Shown here one piece after another: positions 32,565 to 40,593 of a stretch of DNA of 64,000 bases (positions are counted from its first letter, which is position 1; every line of letters starts with the position of its first letter). Position numbers and translations under genes: made by a program. Origin of the DNA: Longibacter salinarum (GTDB lineage Bacteria > Bacteroidota > Rhodothermia > Rhodothermales > Salinibacteraceae). Location of the stretch: NCBI RefSeq assembly GCF_002554795.1, contig NZ_PDEQ01000002.1, positions 372,001 through 436,000 on the forward strand. Reading direction: 5' to 3'. Under the pieces are notes generated by a model. The model was given only the letters and a program-made list of their open reading frames with translations, searched no databases and was not told the origin of the DNA.

Positions 32565-34175
32565 TCAGGCCGACCGGTCGACACAGATAAGGACGCCTTC
32601 ATCCGGGCGCAACGGGACGATGCCGCTTACCGCCTCGTCCTGTCGTCCATATCGTGTGCTGACCTTGATTTTACCATGCACACCTTCTGCTAACGACCAG
32701 GTGCGGGTTTCGCCTGTAAAATTCAGAACGACGACGAACCGATCGGCATCGTCGGTTGAGGCACTGCGAGCGTAGGCAAACACACCGTCTGGAGCGTCGA
32801 AGGACCGGTAGCTGCCCGCGTGGAGCGCCGGATGCTTCCGCCGAAGCCGAATCAAACGCTTCGTCAGTGACAGCATCGACGCGGGTTGATCTCGCTGGAC
32901 CTCCACGTTGACAACGTCCTCCTTGGGCCCGACGGGCAGCCATGGTTCGGCGTCCGGCGGGCAAAACCCGGCATGGAGCGCCGGAGACCACTGCATCGGG
33001 GTACGTGCGGGATCGCGGCCAAGGCCGATATCTGGAGTTTTGAGCTCCCACGGGTCTTGGATCATCCCCGGCGGGATGCGTCCATCCAGCATGCCGAGTT
33101 CATCGCCGTAGTAAAGGGTTGGCGTTCCCCGGAGCGTGAGCAGGAGCATGTATCCGACGCGAGCCTGGCCCGGCCCGACGCGAGCGGCCAGTCGGTGCTG
33201 GTCGTGATTGCCGAGCACATAGTTCGGCCACCCCGATTCCGGCACGTGCCGCTCGTATGCGTCGACGTGCTGCTGCACGGCTTCGGCCGTCCATTCCGAG
33301 TGGATCAGGTTGAAATTGAACGGGAGGTGATATTCGTTTGCGTCCTCCCCGTAGAACGCGGTTAGCCGATCCACGGGAAGGGTGACTTCACCGATCAACA
33401 CGCGGTCATCGTACTCGTCCACGACGTCCCGCAGCATGCGACCGACGACGTGCGCATCGGGGAGATTCTTGGTATACGTCTCCTGCAGTTTCTCATACGG
33501 ATCCATTCCCGGCTTCCATTCCGGGTTTGGCGGATTGTCTCGCCACTGCGGAGCCACTTTTGCCCGATACGCCACGTCGACGCGGAACCCGTCGACTCCA
33601 CGATCCATCCAGAAGCGGAGCACGTCGAGCATGGCATTCCGGAGATCCTCGTTGCCCCAGTTCAGGTCGGGCTGTTCCGCAAGGTAGGTGTGCAGGTAGT
33701 ACTGCCCGGTTGGTTCGTCGAACTCCCAGGCTGACCCCCCTCCGAAGCGACTCACCCAGTTCGTCGGGGGACCACCGTCCGGGCCGGGGTCTTTCCAGAA
33801 GTACCAGTCTCGCTTCGGGTTGTCCCGTGAGCTGCGCGACTCTTGAAACCACGGATGTTGATCCGAGCTGTGGTTCACGACATAGTCGAGAATCACCTTC
33901 AGGCCAAGGTCGTGCGCCGTCTCGATCAAGCGGTCCGCGTCGTCCAGCGTACCGAAGAGTTCGTGGACATCGGTGTAGTCGGCAACGTCGTACCCAAAAT
34001 CCGCCATCGGGGATAGATAGATGGGCGAAATCCAGACAGCATCCACGCCAAGCTGAGCGAGGTACGGAAGCCGGTCGGTAATCCCGGGCAGATCTCCGAC
34101 GCCATCACCATTGGTGTCCTGAAAGCTGCGCGGGTAGACCTGGTACACGATGCCGTGTCTCCACCAGTCGGACAT
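32565..34175 (-). CDS. GH13 alpha-glucosidase
   Basis: 536 residues with a full GH13 set: YQVYPRSFQDTNGDGVGDLPG start, region I DYVVNH (about 97-102), nucleophile Asp200 (GFRVDVAY), acid/base Glu263 (IGEV), transition-state Asp325 (GNHDQHR), and a C-terminal beta domain. The pattern resembles oligo-1,6-glucosidase/alpha-glucosidases that act on short alpha-glucosides. There is no signal peptide, so it is cytoplasmic. A kinase-fold gene follows in the same direction, suggesting joint handling of an imported or compatible-solute sugar. Confidence 0.92.
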   Translation of the reverse strand: MSDWWRHGIVYQVYPRSFQDTNGDGVGDLPGITDRLPYLAQLGVDAVWISPIYLSPMADFGYDVADYTDVHELFGTLDDADRLIETAHDLGLKVILDYVVNHSSDQHPWFQESRSSRDNPKRDWYFWKDPGPDGGPPTNWVSRFGGGSAWEFDEPTGQYYLHTYLAEQPDLNWGNEDLRNAMLDVLRFWMDRGVDGFRVDVAYRAKVAPQWRDNPPNPEWKPGMDPYEKLQETYTKNLPDAHVVGRMLRDVVDEYDDRVLIGEVTLPVDRLTAFYGEDANEYHLPFNFNLIHSEWTAEAVQQHVDAYERHVPESGWPNYVLGNHDQHRLAARVGPGQARVGYMLLLTLRGTPTLYYGDELGMLDGRIPPGMIQDPWELKTPDIGLGRDPARTPMQWSPALHAGFCPPDAEPWLPVGPKEDVVNVEVQRDQPASMLSLTKRLIRLRRKHPALHAGSYRSFDAPDGVFAYARSASTDDADRFVVVLNFTGETRTWSLAEGVHGKIKVSTRYGRQDEAVSGIVPLRPDEGVLICVDRSA

Positions 34176-34561
34176 GTGGTCTCTGAGGTCGGGTGTTAGG
34201 ATGGACGGAAGTCACGAACGTACGAAGAAACGGCGTCGAGAAAAAGAGGCCGAGGTTGTCGTCACGAAACGTGGACAGTGCAACGACATGTGCGACGAGA
34301 GAAATGGCGAACGCGACGCAGATTCCCTGTATCACGAAGACGTAGCCGCGAAGTCTAGGCGGCCTTTTTCGGTCGACATTTCCCGTTGGCCCACATGTGA
34401 AGATGTAGCATGCGCCACATGCACGGCCTGAACAATTACGATTCCGTCCATATTTCCATGAGGCAATGGTGTCGTTCTACGGTTGAATGTCATACGCCGC
34501 TAGCTTCCTGGTGAAAGCACTTGGGTGGCTACGGCTTCTTCCTTCTAAATGACTCTGCGCC
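34176..34561. other. Divergent intergenic region between alpha-glucosidase and NDH-2 genes
   Basis: 386 bp with promoters presumably facing both ways. I see no strong hairpin, no convincing small gene and no clear promoter pair. Confidence 0.35.
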
Positions 34562-35971
34562 ATGAATAATACAGTCAACGGCGATCTGCCAGACGTGAAC
34601 GGTGATGTTCAGAGAGCTGAACATTCGCTGACGGGCGACACCGGCCGGCCGCACGTTGTCGTCATCGGTGCGGGATTCGCTGGGTTGGATGTTGCGAAAG
34701 AGCTGACCGACACGGAGTGCGACGTCACGCTCGTCGATCGAAACAACTACCACAAATTCCAGCCTCTGTTGTATGAAGTCGCGATGGCGGGGCTAGAGCC
34801 GGACGACATCGCGCACAACGTGCGTCACATTTTCCAGGACGCTGACAACGTCACCTTTCGGCTCGGCACGGTCTGCGGAATTGATGCGGACGGGCAAAGG
34901 GTCGAGATCCGCGGTTCCGATCCGATTGCCTACGATTACCTCGTGATGGCGGCGGGAGCGGTGAGCAATGACTTCGGCATTGATGGCGTGAAGGAGCACG
35001 GTTTTCCGCTCAAGAACGTCCCGGATGCGGTGAGCCTCCGCAATCACGTTTTGCGGCAGTTCGAACGGTATGACCGTAATCCGAACGCGGTGGAGGAGGG
35101 GGCTCTCAACTTTGTCATTGTGGGCGGAGGGCCGACCGGCGTGGAGATGGCGGGCGCGCTCGTCGAACTTTTCGATACGCTGAACGAGGATTTTCAGTCA
35201 TTCGACACGCGCGAGGTCGCTCGCTGCATCCTGCTTGAAATGGAAGATCACCTTCTACCGCCGTATGAGCCATCACTGCGGCAGTACACGCGAAAAGTGC
35301 TGGAGCGTCGCGGCGTGGAGGTGCGGACGGGTACCGTCGTGGACCGCGTGACAGAGAAAGCTGTGATGCTCAAGGACGGGACGCGCATTCCGACGCAGAC
35401 GCTCGTCTGGGCAGCGGGCGTTCAGGCCAGCCCGGTTGCTGGCTTTGTCGATGCAGCGCATGCGCGCGACGGGCGGCTCATCGTGAATCCAGACCTGAGC
35501 GTGGCCGACCGACCGAACGTATTTGCCGTCGGCGACATGGCGGCAATGAAAGATGAAGAGGACAGCGACTCATTCTATCCCCAGCTCGCGCAGGTGGCCA
35601 TGCAATCCGGACGGCACGCGGCGCGGCAGATTCTGAACCGAATTCGGGAGCGCGAGACGGAAGCGTTTTCCTACACCGACCTCGGACAGATGGCGACGAT
35701 CGGGCGCAATGCAGCGGTCGCCGAGTTGCCCGGTGGAATCAAGCTTAAAGGCTTTCTGGCCTGGGTCATCTGGGTCTTCATCCATATCGCCAAGCTGGTC
35801 GGCTTTCGAAATCGACTCAGCGCCTTCATCAACTGGGGCTACAACTACTTTACGTACAGCCGCTCGGCCCGTCTCATCCTCGACATGGTCCCGATTGACG
35901 ACGACATTCCCCTGGAGGTCGAAGAAGTCGACCAGAAAATCCGACAACGGCTCAAGGAGGTTGAGGCGTAG
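34562..35971 (+). CDS. ndh: Type II NADH:quinone oxidoreductase
   Basis: 469 residues. FAD-binding Rossmann motif VVVIGAGFAGLDVAKEL (about 32-48), NAD-binding VIVGGGPTGVEMAGAL (about 185-200), second FAD motif NVFAVGDMA, and the quinone-site region FYPQLAQVAMQSGRHAA are typical of NDH-2. The C-terminal part (GFLAWVIWVFIHIAKLVGFRNRL) is hydrophobic and would anchor it to the inner membrane. It oxidises NADH and reduces quinone without pumping ions. Monocistronic by appearance. Confidence 0.92.
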   Translation: MNNTVNGDLPDVNGDVQRAEHSLTGDTGRPHVVVIGAGFAGLDVAKELTDTECDVTLVDRNNYHKFQPLLYEVAMAGLEPDDIAHNVRHIFQDADNVTFRLGTVCGIDADGQRVEIRGSDPIAYDYLVMAAGAVSNDFGIDGVKEHGFPLKNVPDAVSLRNHVLRQFERYDRNPNAVEEGALNFVIVGGGPTGVEMAGALVELFDTLNEDFQSFDTREVARCILLEMEDHLLPPYEPSLRQYTRKVLERRGVEVRTGTVVDRVTEKAVMLKDGTRIPTQTLVWAAGVQASPVAGFVDAAHARDGRLIVNPDLSVADRPNVFAVGDMAAMKDEEDSDSFYPQLAQVAMQSGRHAARQILNRIRERETEAFSYTDLGQMATIGRNAAVAELPGGIKLKGFLAWVIWVFIHIAKLVGFRNRLSAFINWGYNYFTYSRSARLILDMVPIDDDIPLEVEEVDQKIRQRLKEVEA

Positions 35972-36103
35972 ACGGCGGGATCGGCTTATTGGTATTGCGG
36001 AGGCTATTCAGCGGATGGGGAATTCACGACGGGATCGACTCCGCATCCAGGACGTGCGATTATATTCCATCGCTCGCCTCCCGCCTTTTGAACGACCGCT
36101 TAG

Positions 36104-36628
36104 ATGTTTACCCGCGACCTGATTCCGTTTGCATTCGTTTGCGCCCTTGGTTTCGCGTTGTTTGGGACGGGGTGTGATGATGGAAAAGGGACCCCGCCGG
36201 ACGTGCCCACCGGTCGATTCGAGGTCCGAGTCGAAGGGGCGATGGATCGGACCTTTACAGGGGAGGCTCGCTATCGACTGGTAGATGGTGATCTTGCGGG
36301 GTTCGAACTCGTGATCGATTCCACAAGCGGCCTTTCGATCGATGTGGAAAAGGGGCCGATTCGTCGCAAGACGTATCAGGTGGTGGAGTGGCAACTCATG
36401 CAGGTGGAACGACCCGGCGGTCCACCGGGAGCCATGGCGTTTCTCGAAACCCCGGACGCGGCCTTTGAGGCAAGGAATGGAACCATCCAGGTGACGTACA
36501 CCGGAGAGGAGGCAATTGGAGGAAAATTGAGTCTGACGATGGAGGGATCCCGCGAAGGCGTACCCGAGGACACGCACTCGATTCGTGCGGAAGGTGAATG
36601 GACCGCGACGCAGTTGCTGGTAGATTAG
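36104..36628 (+). CDS. Hypothetical lipoprotein
   Basis: 174 residues. A signal peptide with lipobox FGTGC puts the lipidated Cys at residue 24. The mature part is a beta-rich domain of about 140 residues (GRFEVRVEGAMDRTFTGEARY, GTIQVTYTGEEAIGG) with no motif I recognise. The stop is 113 bases before the arginine leader ORF. Confidence 0.7.
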   Translation: MFTRDLIPFAFVCALGFALFGTGCDDGKGTPPDVPTGRFEVRVEGAMDRTFTGEARYRLVDGDLAGFELVIDSTSGLSIDVEKGPIRRKTYQVVEWQLMQVERPGGPPGAMAFLETPDAAFEARNGTIQVTYTGEEAIGGKLSLTMEGSREGVPEDTHSIRAEGEWTATQLLVD

Positions 36629-36701
36629 GTGAAGAAGTGGTCTGTCATTCGGCGATTGCGGGCGTAGAAGCAGTAAGTGAGCATTTTATGTCCTCGGGCA
36701 C

Positions 36702-36731
36702 TTGACAAACCACGTCCGTTCCCCGTACCGT
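36702..36731 (+). promoter_or_regulatory. Candidate promoter of the arginine operon
   Basis: A perfect -35 hexamer TTGACA (36702-36707) is followed after 18 bases by TACCGT (36726-36731), which keeps the first, second and last bases of the -10 consensus. Transcription would begin near 36738, only about four bases before the leader ATG at 36742, so the leader ORF may be almost leaderless. Confidence 0.55.
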
Positions 36732-36741
36732 TAAAAGCACC

Positions 36742-36849
36742 ATGACGACCCAAACCGTCCATACCACCCGTGCCCGACGACGCGCTCGACGTGAGCGACG
36801 TATTCGCACCCGTATGGACGGAATCGACGCGCTGGGCACCATGGCATAA
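36742..36849 (+). CDS. Arginine-rich leader peptide of the arg operon
   Basis: A 35-codon ORF: MTTQTVHTT, then RARRRARRERRIRTR (residues 10-24, ten arginines), then MDGIDALGTMA and TAA. Arg codons are four CGT, four CGA and two CGC. It ends 155 bases before argG and is followed at once by a terminator and a competing pairing element. Position, size and codon content are those of a sensing leader peptide such as those of his, leu or thr operons. A ribosome short of charged Arg-tRNA would stall at 36769-36813. It is too short for a structured protein. No Shine-Dalgarno sequence is visible, as for most genes here. Function is inferred, not shown. Confidence 0.75.
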   Translation: MTTQTVHTTRARRRARRERRIRTRMDGIDALGTMA

Positions 36850-36939
36850 ACGTTAGCAAAACGTACTGACCAGGGAACGCCCTTCCCTCTTTGAGACAGG
36901 CGTTGGTTCCGACAGGAGCCGACGCCGTTTTGCGTTTGT
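36850..36939 (+). promoter_or_regulatory. Transcription attenuator of the arginine operon
   Basis: The terminator stem is 36899-36910 with 36915-36926, 12 pairs (two G-U) and loop GACA, followed by GTTTTGCGTTTG. An upstream element GCAAAACG (36856-36863) is perfectly complementary to CGTTTTGC (36926-36933), which covers the last stem base and the T tract, so it can act as an antiterminator. It starts six bases after the leader stop codon. A ribosome finishing the leader would cover it and let the terminator form; one stalled at Arg codons would leave it free. A small hairpin GGGAA/TTCCC (36873-36887) lies between and may be a pause site. Confidence 0.72.
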
Positions 36940-37004
36940 GTGGCTCCTATAGGTTTCGCGCTCCTCAGGCCTTCTTGTCGCTCGCCACGCAACCGCACGC
37001 TCTC

Positions 37005-38273
37005 ATGTCTATCATTCTCGCATTCAGCGGAGGACTCGACACGTCCTTCTGCGTCCCATATCTGAAGGAAACGTACGATACGCCGGTCCACACGGTCACG
37101 GTGGACACCGGCGGGCTGCGACCGGGCGATGCAGAGGCGATTGTACAGCGTGCAGAAGACCTCGGCGCAGCGAGTCACTCCCTTGTCGATGGTAAGGCGG
37201 CGCTCTACGAGGATCACCTCTCTTATCTCATTCAGGGCAATGTCAAGCGCGGGGGCGTCTACCCTCTGTGCGTGGGACCCGAGCGGGTCGTTCAGGCACG
37301 GGTGATGGTGCAGGCCGCCGCTGAACTCGGTGCCACCGCCATCGCGCACGGCTCCACCGGCGCCGGCAACGACCAGGTCCGGTTTGACGTCGCCACGCAG
37401 ATCCTGAGCCGGGCGATGCTGGGGAAAGAGCTCGACGTGCTCGCTCCCGTTCGGTCTCTCGGGCTCACCCGGGAAGCTTCCACGGCCTACCTGGAGGAAC
37501 GGGGATTCGACGTTCCCTCCTCGACGACCGACTATTCCATCAACCGGGGGCTCTGGGGCACGACCGTGGGTGGGGCGGAGACGCTCACGACGCACGGACC
37601 GCTACCCGACAGCGCCTATCCCGACACCACGGCACCGAAAGACGCGCCGGACGAGCCACTCACACTGAAGATTTCTTTCGAGAAGGGGTTGCCCGTCGCC
37701 GTCAATGGAGAAGCGATGGACGGCGTCTCGCTCGTTGAGCATCTGAACGAGGTGGGAGGTCAGCACGGGGTCGGGCGGGACATCCACGTCGGCGACACCA
37801 TTCTCGGCATCAAAGGGCGGGTCGGATTCGAAGCACCCGCCGCGGAGATCCTCATCACCGCCCACCGGGAGCTGGAGAAACTCGTGCTCTCGAAGTGGCA
37901 GCAGGTCAAGAAAGATGAGCTCGCGCAGTTCTACGGGATGCTTTTGCACGAAGCGCAGTACTTCGATCCGGTCATGCGCGACATCGAGGCGCATCTCACA
38001 TCGTCGCAAGAGACCGTCGACGGGACGGTGACTCTGGAACTCTACAAAGGCGTTGCCCGCGTCCTCGGGGCGGATAGTTCGAACTCGCTCTTCAACGCCT
38101 CCCTCGCCACGTACGGGGAGGAAAATGCGCTCTGGGATGGGCGCGACGCGGAGGGGTTCACCCGACTTGCCGGGGTTCAGTCGCTATTGGCGGCGGAGGT
38201 CCACTCGTCTTCCACATCGCCCTCGGGTGGCGACGGGGCGCTGGCGCCGCTCGCAAAGGCCGAGCCGCGATAG
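37005..38273 (+). CDS. argG: Argininosuccinate synthase
   Basis: 422 residues; joins citrulline and aspartate using ATP. The N-type ATP pyrophosphatase motif AFSGGLDTS is at residues 5-13. GSTGAGNDQVRF and DYSINRGLWGTTVGG are further family signatures. ATG 37005 is chosen by homology although the frame opens upstream at 36891. It is the first structural gene after the leader/attenuator. In the operon each gene is separated from the next by 38-54 bases. Confidence 0.95.
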   Translation: MSIILAFSGGLDTSFCVPYLKETYDTPVHTVTVDTGGLRPGDAEAIVQRAEDLGAASHSLVDGKAALYEDHLSYLIQGNVKRGGVYPLCVGPERVVQARVMVQAAAELGATAIAHGSTGAGNDQVRFDVATQILSRAMLGKELDVLAPVRSLGLTREASTAYLEERGFDVPSSTTDYSINRGLWGTTVGGAETLTTHGPLPDSAYPDTTAPKDAPDEPLTLKISFEKGLPVAVNGEAMDGVSLVEHLNEVGGQHGVGRDIHVGDTILGIKGRVGFEAPAAEILITAHRELEKLVLSKWQQVKKDELAQFYGMLLHEAQYFDPVMRDIEAHLTSSQETVDGTVTLELYKGVARVLGADSSNSLFNASLATYGEENALWDGRDAEGFTRLAGVQSLLAAEVHSSSTSPSGGDGALAPLAKAEPR

Positions 38274-38327
38274 GTTCGAAGCCGCCCGCCCGCACTGATA
38301 CCTCCCCGACGCCTGACTTTTCCCGTT

Positions 38328-39452
38328 ATGCCCCTCCACGCGATGAACGACGCTGCCCGTACCAGCACAACCTCCATTCAGCCGGACCTGATTGCCTCCA
38401 GCACAGCTCGATGCCAGCTTGGCCCCGACATCGAAATCTCGCCCTACGTCGTCGCCGAAGCCGGTTACACCGTGGCGGTTCGGGCGCTGGAAGAAAAAAC
38501 GCACTACAACCAGGTCGAGTGCTGTGACGGAAGCTTCCGAACGATCCGAAAGGGTGACGTCATCATCGGCGTGCTCGGCGAGCGGCAGGCGCTGAAAGGC
38601 TACAGTGGTGAGATTCCCCGGCATGTGGAGGCGGGAGACACGCTGCACGTGCTCAACCTGGGTGGCATCATCGGGCACTGTGCCTCCGCGCTGCCCGATC
38701 TCGGTCCGGCGCTGCGGGTGGAGGTGCTCGGTGCCCCGGTGGTTCACCGAAACGACCGAACGGTCCATGCCCGCATCCAGGACGGTGCACTGGAGCCGAA
38801 GCACACGCTGACGGACTCGGTGCCGCTGGTGATGGTCAGCGGAACAGCGATGAACACCGGCAAGACGATGGCCGCGTGCCGTCTCGTGCAGGGCCTGACG
38901 GAGAGCGGCTACTCGGTGGCGGCGGCGAAGCTGACCGGCGCCTCGCTCATGCGAGATGTGCGGAAGATGAAGTCGCACGGCGCGACGAATGTCGCCACGT
39001 TCACCGATGCCGGGGTCGTCTGCTCGACGAAGGGAGACATGGCGCCGGTGGCGAAGGGGATCGTCCATCACCTGAATCAGGCGGCGCCCGACGTCATCGT
39101 GCTCGAGTTGGGGGACGGTTTTATCGGATACTACGGCGTCGACGATCTGCTCTCGGATCGCGAACTCCAGCATCACACGGCTGCACACGTCGTCGCCGCG
39201 ACGGATCTCGCCGGGGCGTGGGCGGCAGAGCGCATGTTCTTCGAGCGCTACCGGGCGCCGATTACGGCGATAACAGGTCCGGTGACTGATAACGCCGTCG
39301 GCCGCCGCTATATCCAGACGCAGCTGGGCATTTCCGCCATGAACGCCCTTCAGCAACCGAACAAGCTGACTGCTGCCGTCCGCGCCACGCTCGACGGTGC
39401 CGCGAGCCCGGTGGTAGCCGGGTCGGCGCACGTTGCCCAGGATGCAGCGTGA
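38328..39452 (+). CDS. P-loop NTPase of unknown function (DUF1611-like) in the arg operon
   Basis: 374 residues. The first ~155 residues form a beta-rich domain without a recognised family. The C-terminal domain has a Walker A motif SGTAMNTGKT (about 180-189) and a Walker B-like VIVLELGDG with IGYYGVDDLL. This is the style of SIMIBI-class NTPases such as dethiobiotin synthetase or DUF1611 proteins. It lies between argG and argC with the same ~54-base spacing as the other genes, so it should be part of the pathway or its control. No gene for N-acylglutamate synthase is present; whether this protein relates to that gap is speculative. Confidence 0.7.
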   Translation: MPLHAMNDAARTSTTSIQPDLIASSTARCQLGPDIEISPYVVAEAGYTVAVRALEEKTHYNQVECCDGSFRTIRKGDVIIGVLGERQALKGYSGEIPRHVEAGDTLHVLNLGGIIGHCASALPDLGPALRVEVLGAPVVHRNDRTVHARIQDGALEPKHTLTDSVPLVMVSGTAMNTGKTMAACRLVQGLTESGYSVAAAKLTGASLMRDVRKMKSHGATNVATFTDAGVVCSTKGDMAPVAKGIVHHLNQAAPDVIVLELGDGFIGYYGVDDLLSDRELQHHTAAHVVAATDLAGAWAAERMFFERYRAPITAITGPVTDNAVGRRYIQTQLGISAMNALQQPNKLTAAVRATLDGAASPVVAGSAHVAQDAA

Positions 39453-39505
39453 CCTCCGGTCGCACCGCGCACAGGACATTCCGCTCCCCCACGTTTTTGA
39501 TCTCC

Positions 39506-40555
39506 ATGTCGCATTCCATTGCCCTCCTTCACGGCGCCGGTTACGTCGGCGGTGAACTCGTGAAGCTTCTCCATTCCCATCCGAACCTCGACCTCGCGGC
39601 GATAACGAGTCGCACCTACGCCGGTGAGCCGGTATATCAGGCGCACCCGGCGCTGCGAGGACAGGTGAATCTGTCGTTCTCCGATCCTACAGATCTCGAC
39701 CTGAGCGACGTGGATGCTGTGGTGGTGGCAGCCGAGCACGGTCGCGGAATGCATCTCGTGCCGCAGCTCCTGGCGTCCGGGTTTGCCGGTCCCATCGTTG
39801 ACCTCAGCGCGGACTTCCGGTTGAGCTCGCCCGCCATGTACACCGAGTGGTACGAGGAAACCCACGTCGCGCCGGACCTGATCGACGCCTTCGTCTACGG
39901 CCTCCCGGAGCTCAACGCGCCGTACGCGTCCGAAACCAAACTCATCGCGAACCCCGGATGCTACGCGACCGGTCTCGCGCTGGCTCTCGCTCCGCTCGCA
40001 GCGCAGAACGTGAAGCTTAGCGCTCACGTCACCGCATGCACTGGGGCGTCGGGGTCCGGCGCGTCTCCCTCCGCTGCCACGCACTTTCCCGATCGCGACG
40101 GAAACGTTCGAGCGTACAGCGTCCTCTCGCACCGGCACACGGCCGAAGTGCAGCAGTCGGTTGGCGAGCACATCGACCTGTCGTTCGTGCCGGTCAGCGG
40201 ACCGTGGACGCGCGGCATCTGGGGCACGATTCACCTCTCATGGCCGGCGGCGACTGCGGAAGCTGAGGTGTCTGAGTGGTTCGCCGCGGCCTACGCGGAT
40301 GCGCCCTGCGTCCGCCTCTCCGCTGGTTCGTTGCCCGAACTGCGGCCGGTGGTCGGCACCCCGTTCATGGACATCGGATGGCATGTTTTGGGCGAGAAAC
40401 TGGTCGTCGGGTTTGCGCTGGACAATCTGCTGAAGGGGGCGGCGAGCCAGGCGATTCAGAACCTGAATCTGCTCCTGGGACTCCCGGAAACTGCCGGCTT
40501 GCTTGCCTCACCGTCCGCGATGCCGTCCCACAAACTCGCCGTCTCTGCAGGGTGA
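39506..40555 (+). CDS. argC: N-acetyl-gamma-glutamyl-phosphate reductase
   Basis: 349 residues; NADPH-dependent reduction of N-acetylglutamyl phosphate to the semialdehyde. The N-terminal Rossmann motif is HGAGYVGGELVKLL, DLSADFRL follows, and the catalytic Cys152 is in NPGCYATG. The C-terminal half has GASGSGASPS and the usual dimerisation segment. The ATG at 39506 matches the family start; the frame is open earlier. Third gene of the operon. Confidence 0.95.
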   Translation: MSHSIALLHGAGYVGGELVKLLHSHPNLDLAAITSRTYAGEPVYQAHPALRGQVNLSFSDPTDLDLSDVDAVVVAAEHGRGMHLVPQLLASGFAGPIVDLSADFRLSSPAMYTEWYEETHVAPDLIDAFVYGLPELNAPYASETKLIANPGCYATGLALALAPLAAQNVKLSAHVTACTGASGSGASPSAATHFPDRDGNVRAYSVLSHRHTAEVQQSVGEHIDLSFVPVSGPWTRGIWGTIHLSWPAATAEAEVSEWFAAAYADAPCVRLSAGSLPELRPVVGTPFMDIGWHVLGEKLVVGFALDNLLKGAASQAIQNLNLLLGLPETAGLLASPSAMPSHKLAVSAG

Positions 40556-40593
40556 ACTCGCACCGTGCGAATGGCCCCCAAGATCTCATTTTG

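Noticed and set aside
40276-40593. Upstream extension of argD into argC
   Set aside because: The extended residues are a shifted-frame reading of argC and have no homology; the ATG at 40594 fits the family start.
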